The notes beneath the pieces were generated by a model. The model did not search any database. It saw nothing but the letters and a program-made list of their open reading frames with translations, and was not told where the DNA came from. A stretch of DNA of 64,000 nucleotides from Streptomyces tendae (lineage in GTDB: Bacteria; Actinomycetota; Actinomycetes; Streptomycetales; Streptomycetaceae), in contig NZ_CP043959.1 of the NCBI RefSeq assembly GCF_008632955.1, forward strand, positions 3,906,001-3,970,000. Direction: 5' to 3'. Positions 59,754-64,000 of the stretch are shown one piece after another (the first letter of the stretch is position 1; every line of letters starts with the position of its first letter). Made by a program: the position numbers and the translations under genes.

Positions 59754-61016
59754 CTACTGGTTCGCGAGGGCCTGTTCGGCCTTCTTCTGCAGGTCGCCGA
59801 GCACCTTGGCCGGGTCCTCCCCGACCGCCGTGCCGCCGCTCTTCTTGATCTCGGCGGAGACGGCGTCCCAGGTGGTGTCGCCGAGGGGGTAGAAGGACGC
59901 CTTCGGCAGCAGCTCGAAGAACGGCTCGAGGTCCTTGTGCTTGCCGCTGGAGGTCATCTCCTGCAGCGTGTCCTCGGTGACGGGCATCAGGTTGTACATC
60001 TCGTCGAACTTCAGCGTGTTCTCCTTGGAGTACGCGAAGTCGAGGAACTTCTTGATCTCCTCCTGGTGACCGCGGTCCTTGAAGGCCATCACCCAGTCGG
60101 CCACGCCCAGGGTGGAGTCGAGGGCGCCGTCCTTGCCGGGAATGGGCGCGACGCCGTAGTCGACGTTGCCGTCCTTGGACATCTGGATCAGCGACGGGTG
60201 GCCGTTGAGCATGCCCGCCTTGCCCGCGGCGAAGTCGGCGAAGGCCGTCTTGCGGTCGGTGGCGGCGGGGTTGCTGTAGGTGAGTCCGGGCTTCACGAGG
60301 TTGTCGCGCAGCCACTCGAAGGTCTCGACGTTGGCCTCGCTGTCGAGGGTGTACTTGCCGTCGGCGCCGGTGTAGCCGCCGCCGTTGCCGAGCTCCCAGA
60401 TGAGGCTCTCGCCCTGCGCCTCCTCCGGACCGAGCGGCAGCGCGTACGGGACGACGTCCGGGTTCTTCTTCTTGATGCGCTCGGCGGCCGACTTGACGTC
60501 GGCCCAGCTCTTCGGCGCCTCGGTGATGCCGGCGTCGGCGAACAGCTTCTTGTTGTAGAAGAGGGCACGGGCCGAGGAGACGAAGGGAATGCCGTACTGC
60601 ACGCCGTCCACCTCGCCCGCCTCGGCGAACGAGTCGATCAGGTTGTCACGGGTGGCCGGGGACAGCACGTCCTCGGCCTTGTGGAGAAGGTCGTCGGCGA
60701 CCTTGTCGGCGTAGCCGCCGGTCTGCAGGATGTCCGGCAGGTTGCCGCTCTGGATCATCGTCTTGGCCTGCGTGTCGATGTCGTTCCAGTTGACGACCTG
60801 CACATCGATCTTGATCTTCGGGTTGGCTGCCTCGAAACGCTTGGCCACGTCCTCCCAGTAGACCGTCGAGCTGTTGGACGCCTTGTCGCCGTAGTCGGCG
60901 GCGACGAGCTTCAGGGTCACCGTTCCGTCCGCGGACTCCCCGCTGCCGCCGCACGCGGTCAGGACCAGAGCACCGGCCGCACAGGCCGCCGAGAGGACGA
61001 GCATTCTCTTCTTCAC
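59754..61016 (-). CDS. Extracellular sugar-binding lipoprotein of the ABC importer
   Basis: A 420-residue family 1 solute-binding protein. A lipoprotein signal peptide ends in the lipobox LTAC (Cys near residue 22), with GGSGESADG after it. The domain body contains VNWNDIDTQAKTMIQSGNLP and GIPFVSSARALFYNKKLF, typical of MalE-type binding proteins. It is anchored to the outer face of the membrane and delivers a sugar, perhaps N-acetylgalactosamine or galactosamine. It is first in the operon, with a complex set of repeats between it and the DeoR gene. Confidence 0.92.
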   Translation of the reverse strand: MKKRMLVLSAACAAGALVLTACGGSGESADGTVTLKLVAADYGDKASNSSTVYWEDVAKRFEAANPKIKIDVQVVNWNDIDTQAKTMIQSGNLPDILQTGGYADKVADDLLHKAEDVLSPATRDNLIDSFAEAGEVDGVQYGIPFVSSARALFYNKKLFADAGITEAPKSWADVKSAAERIKKKNPDVVPYALPLGPEEAQGESLIWELGNGGGYTGADGKYTLDSEANVETFEWLRDNLVKPGLTYSNPAATDRKTAFADFAAGKAGMLNGHPSLIQMSKDGNVDYGVAPIPGKDGALDSTLGVADWVMAFKDRGHQEEIKKFLDFAYSKENTLKFDEMYNLMPVTEDTLQEMTSSGKHKDLEPFFELLPKASFYPLGDTTWDAVSAEIKKSGGTAVGEDPAKVLGDLQKKAEQALANQ

Positions 61017-61056
61017 TGCCGTCTACCGCCTTGTCTCCACATGCGATGCGTGAACA

Positions 61057-61092
61057 TGCTCAATCGATGAGCTTTTCGAGCAGTAATGAGCA
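61057..61092. promoter_or_regulatory. Repeated TGAGC/GCTCA sites in the DeoR-binding protein promoter
   Basis: GCTCAATCGATGAGC (61058-61072) is a perfect 5-5-5 inverted repeat, and TGCTCA (61057) pairs with TGAGCA (61087-61092). The cluster is 40 bp upstream of the solute-binding gene and 214 bp from the DeoR start. It is a likely DeoR-family operator. Confidence 0.6.
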
Positions 61093-61305
61093 CCTGTCGT
61101 GTCGGGCAGTATTCAGGCACGCCGCAGGTCAGGTCCATACGTCGTTACCCGACCGTTGCGAAAACGGGCGAACTGGCTGCGTGCACATGCGGGGAGTGAC
61201 GATGTTCCGAGCAACATCACGCACAGTGGTTCTCCGGGGCCCCGTCGACGACGGTGTCCCTTACCGTGTCCGGAGCGCAGTACCGAGGCCGAGGGAGTCC
61301 GACAC

Positions 61306-62118
61306 ATGTCCAAGCACGATCGGTGGAGCAAACTGCTGGAACTGCTGGCCGGCGAGGGCAGGATCGAAGTCGACGACGCGGCCGCCGCACTCGACGTCTC
61401 GCCCGCCACCATCCGCCGTGACCTCGACGAGCTCGCGGAACAGCAGATGCTCGTCCGCACCCGTGGCGGAGCCATCGCCCACGGCGTCTCCTACGAGCTG
61501 CCCCTGCGCTACAAGTCCTCCCGGCACGCTCCCGAGAAGCAGCGCATCGCGACCGCCGTCGCCGGGATGATCGCCGACGGGGACGTGGTGGGCCTGAACG
61601 GCGGCACCACCACCACCGAGGTGGCCCGGGCCCTCGCCCTGCGCGCGGGCGGCAGCCGCGAGGGCCGGGGGCGGCGCGAGCCGGCCGAGACGTCGGCGCC
61701 CGCGTTCACGGTCGTCACCAACGCGCTCAACATCGCCGGGGAACTCGCGGTCCGCCCCCAGGTGAAGATCGTGGTCACCGGCGGAGTGGCCCGCCCGCAG
61801 ACGTACGAGCTCGTCGGACCGCTCACCGTGGGAGTGCTGAACGAGGTCGTCCTCGACGTCGCCGTCCTCGGAGTCGACGGCGTGGACCCGCAGTTGGGGC
61901 TCATGACCCACCAGGAGGACGAGGCCAGCGTCAGCCGGCTCTTCGCCGAGCGGGCCCGCCGCGTCATCGTGGTCACCGACTCCTCGAAGATGGGCCGGCG
62001 CGCCTTCGCGCGGATCTGCGGACTGGACCGCGTGGACGTGCTGGTGACCGACGCCGGGCTGCCCGCCGAGACGGCGGCCCGTCTCACCGAGGCGGGCATC
62101 AAGGTCCACGCCGTCTGA
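61306..62118 (+). CDS. DeoR/GlpR family regulator of the sugar operon
   Basis: A 270-residue DeoR-type repressor. The HTH domain holds EGRIEVDDAAAALDVSPATI and RRDLDELAEQQMLVRTRGGA; the C-terminal domain (from PEKQRIATAVAGMIADGDV) has VGLNGGTTTTEVA and VVTNALNIA and binds a phosphosugar. A Gly/Arg-rich insertion occurs near residues 115-130. GAGGGAG precedes the ATG. It is divergent from the importer/catabolic operon and is its likely repressor, relieved by a galactosamine- or tagatose-phosphate. Confidence 0.92.
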   Translation: MSKHDRWSKLLELLAGEGRIEVDDAAAALDVSPATIRRDLDELAEQQMLVRTRGGAIAHGVSYELPLRYKSSRHAPEKQRIATAVAGMIADGDVVGLNGGTTTTEVARALALRAGGSREGRGRREPAETSAPAFTVVTNALNIAGELAVRPQVKIVVTGGVARPQTYELVGPLTVGVLNEVVLDVAVLGVDGVDPQLGLMTHQEDEASVSRLFAERARRVIVVTDSSKMGRRAFARICGLDRVDVLVTDAGLPAETAARLTEAGIKVHAV

Positions 62119-62182
62119 ACCGCCACACCGACGGCCGCCACAGGGCGCGGCGAACCGTCGGCGAGCGGTGACCGCTCGGTGC

Positions 62183-63181
62183 TCAGGGGGCGACGGCCAT
62201 CGCGAAGACGTGGACGTTGCCGTTGGACGGCAGCACCACGAACCGCACCTGCTTCGTCGCGTCCACGGGCACGGAGTGGGCGAAGATCCGGTAGTCGATC
62301 CCCGCGTTGCCGTACCCGTCCGGCCGGTTGCGGCCGTCGCTGGACGCCACCAGCGTGGCACCGTGCGCGTCGGCCGGGTCGAACGACCAGTTGGGGAAGC
62401 CGAACGAGCCCCGGCTGCTGGTGCCGTCGGTGTAGTACACGGTCGCCGTACCGGTGGCCCCGCTGGTGACACCGGAACCGAGGAGGACGAGTCTGCCGCC
62501 CTGCCCGCTCAGGGTGATCGCCTGGCCCTGGGACGACACGTTGTCCTTGGTGCCCGGTTCGACGTCCGGCCAGGTCAGTTCGGCGCCGAGGGCCCGTACC
62601 GTGCTGCCCGGCGTCAGTCCGACCGCCGCGAGCTTCTGCGCGGAGAAGCTGTTGCCGTCCCCGTCGTAGTTGCCCGGCGCGGTGTCGCTCTCGTCGGTGA
62701 CCCCCACGTTGTTGTAGGCGGCGGCGAGATCGGGCAGCGGGCTGCCGACGGTCTCCGTGCGGGTGCCGGTCGCCGAACCCGCCCCGTCACCGCCGGTGTA
62801 GGTGGCCGTGGCGGTGAAGGTGCGCAGCGTGAACCCGCTCCGCCTCTCCGGCACCTGGATGCGGAACTCGGCCGAGGCGGTCGCGCCAGCGGCGAACGAA
62901 CCGGAGACGGCGGTGACGGACGGCTGGACCGCCCAGCCGACCGGGCCCGTGAACGCCACCTTCAGCGACCGCATCCGCTGCGGGCCGGCGTTCTTCACCG
63001 TCACCTGGACGGTTTCGATGGCCGGACCGTCCAGGTCCACCGGCGAGATCGACACCTCGGTCCGTGCCGCGGGCGACTGCGCCGGGGACTCCGCGGCGGT
63101 GGCGGCGGGCACGGCGGCCAGCGTCAGCGCCGCCGCCACCGCCACCGCTCTCAGGGAACTGACCCATCGGGTCGCCTTCAT
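62183..63181 (-). CDS. Secreted NEW3-domain protein with C-terminal jelly-roll domain
   Basis: A 332-residue exported protein with a signal peptide (VSSLRAVAVAAALTLAAVPA, cleavage near ATAAES). Residues about 40-140 are a NEW3 domain (IETVQVTVKNAGPQRMRSLK), and residues 165-332 a carbohydrate-binding-like module that ends VRFVVLPSNGNVHVFAMAVA. The same C-terminal module closes the GH92 enzyme at 39621. It lacks a catalytic domain and probably binds glycans for a partner enzyme. It starts 37 bp after the GH109 stop on the same strand, so they are probably co-transcribed. Confidence 0.82.
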   Translation of the reverse strand: MKATRWVSSLRAVAVAAALTLAAVPAATAAESPAQSPAARTEVSISPVDLDGPAIETVQVTVKNAGPQRMRSLKVAFTGPVGWAVQPSVTAVSGSFAAGATASAEFRIQVPERRSGFTLRTFTATATYTGGDGAGSATGTRTETVGSPLPDLAAAYNNVGVTDESDTAPGNYDGDGNSFSAQKLAAVGLTPGSTVRALGAELTWPDVEPGTKDNVSSQGQAITLSGQGGRLVLLGSGVTSGATGTATVYYTDGTSSRGSFGFPNWSFDPADAHGATLVASSDGRNRPDGYGNAGIDYRIFAHSVPVDATKQVRFVVLPSNGNVHVFAMAVAP

Positions 63182-63218
63182 ACGTCCTGCTCCTCAGCTC
63201 GGTCGTCCGGTACGGCGG

Positions 63219-64000
63219 TCACACGACGGGAGGCATGGCCGACTCACGGGAGTCCAGGCCCATGCGGAGGTTCACCCAGGAGCCACGCGTGAAGTCCGGG
63301 ATCTCCACCGGACGGCCGCCCGCGGCAAGGGACTTGACGCTCAAGGGCACGGGGGCGCACCAGGAGGCCGAGTCGTACACGTCGATGTCCGGCACCAGCC
63401 CGGCACGCATCAACTGGACGGTCCGCCACTGCAGTACGTAGTCCATGCCGCCGTGGCCACCGTTGTTCGCCGCGTCGTCTCCTATCTTCTTCCACAGCCA
63501 GTGGTCGAACTCCTTGCGGTAGGAGTCGAAGTCGCGCCAGGAGTGCCCGCTGTGGTCCGGCTCGACGTAGATCCGTCCCCCGGTCGCCGAGGTGCCCGCG
63601 TAGTCCTCGAAGATCCCGCGGCTGCCGGCCAGGCTGTTGATCCTGCTGTACGGCCGGGGTGAACTGACGTCGTGCTCCGCCCTGATGACCCGCCCCTTGG
63701 CGGTGTCGATCAGACAGGTGACGAGGTCACCGTTGATGTAGGTCTCCTTCCACGAGGGATGGGACCTGTCGATGAAGCGTTCCCGGTAGTCGGCGAGGCC
63801 CTTGGGTTCGGTGGCGGTCGCCCGCAGCACCGTCATGCGGTCGCCGCGGTTGATGTCCATCGCGGCGGCGATCGGCGCCAGCCCGTGCATCGGGTAGAAC
63901 GACGCGGTGCTGCGGGTGTGCCACAGCCGCCGCCAGGCGTCGGTGTAGTACGTGTCGGAGAACAGCAGGTCCCGCAGGTCGTGCAGGTAGCCGCCGTGGC
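63219..64000 (-). CDS. GH109 alpha-N-acetylgalactosaminidase-type enzyme, C-terminal part
   Basis: At least 260 C-terminal residues are visible; the N-terminus lies outside the window. Conserved parts are HGGYLHDLRDLLFSDTYYTD (at the window edge), MDINRGDRMTVLRATATEPK, GRIYVEPDHSGHSWRDFDSY and NNGGHGGMDYVLQWRTVQLM. These match family GH109, Gfo/Idh/MocA-fold glycosidases that use bound NAD+ to remove terminal alpha-GalNAc. It is followed by the NEW3 protein gene, and the GalNAc-type catabolic operon lies 2 kb away, which supports this specificity. Confidence 0.87.
   Translation of the reverse strand, partial: HGGYLHDLRDLLFSDTYYTDAWRRLWHTRSTASFYPMHGLAPIAAAMDINRGDRMTVLRATATEPKGLADYRERFIDRSHPSWKETYINGDLVTCLIDTAKGRVIRAEHDVSSPRPYSRINSLAGSRGIFEDYAGTSATGGRIYVEPDHSGHSWRDFDSYRKEFDHWLWKKIGDDAANNGGHGGMDYVLQWRTVQLMRAGLVPDIDVYDSASWCAPVPLSVKSLAAGGRPVEIPDFTRGSWVNLRMGLDSRESAMPPVV

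Noticed and set aside
57886..60315. An 809-codon minus-strand open frame.
   Set aside because: Only the last 299 codons are the real MalG-type permease; the rest is a frame-shifted shadow of the MalF-type permease and binding-protein genes.
1..64000. tRNA or rRNA genes.
   Set aside because: None of the intergenic regions read showed a recognisable tRNA cloverleaf with a CCA end or rRNA sequence; a dedicated scan with tRNAscan-SE would be needed to be sure.

Overview
The window is about 64 kb of very GC-rich actinobacterial chromosome. Purine-rich ribosome binding sites, GTG and TTG starts, G/C at third codon positions, and family content (DUF2254, DUF6510, DUF6411, DUF1062, ECF42-type sigma factor with a DGPF partner, TerD proteins, SpoIIE-type phosphatases, many small TetR/MarR/HxlR/PadR regulators) all point to Streptomyces or a close relative. 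No rRNA, tRNA, CRISPR array, prophage or full insertion sequence was recognised. It looks like accessory or arm-like chromosome: short transcription units on alternating strands, many regulator-plus-enzyme pairs, and several decayed genes.

Layout. 1-16 kb: an AI-2E transporter fragment, a frameshifted TetR gene facing an alpha/beta hydrolase over a clear operator, a DinB/methyltransferase pair facing an XRE-cupin regulator, a GlsB-type membrane protein, a secreted phosphodiesterase-fold enzyme, a dead serine hydrolase, an ECF42-type sigma factor with its DGPF partner, a cation/proton antiporter, a molybdopterin oxidoreductase-flavin reductase-DUF6510 operon, and assorted hydrolases and oxidoreductases. 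13.9-16 kb holds gene remnants. 16-25 kb: DUF2254 protein, amino-acid permease with a small upstream gene, membrane proteins (one heavily broken), a frameshifted MOSC protein, a DHFR-like reductase, a PAS-SpoIIE phosphatase and a HAD remnant. 25-34 kb: a TerD domain fused to a PD-(D/E)XK nuclease-like region, an acetyltransferase, a P-loop kinase, a TPR membrane protein, a DUF2243/CtaG pair whose junction is triplicated, and a hemerythrin plus ferritin-like pair. 34-54 kb: regulator/target pairs, a MITE-like element, DUF427 and DUF1062 proteins, a broken GH92 mannosidase, a ComB phosphatase, a spermidine synthase-like protein, a GDSL hydrolase, a MarR-MMPL pair, a Cys/Ser-rich membrane protein and an MFS exporter.

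54.9-64 kb is the most coherent system: class II aldolase, PfkB kinase, SIS-domain isomerase, two sugar permeases and a lipoprotein binding protein on one strand, a divergent DeoR regulator, then a secreted NEW3-domain protein and a GH109 (alpha-N-acetylgalactosaminidase-type) enzyme. Together these suggest release, import and catabolism of N-acetylgalactosamine or galactosamine through tagatose phosphates.

About eight genes carry frameshifts that leave both halves well conserved. Several sit at short C or G runs, and three near-identical tandem repeats differ at three homopolymers, so many of these breaks may be base-calling errors. The remnants at 5.6, 13.9, 15.5 and 24.8 kb look truly decayed.
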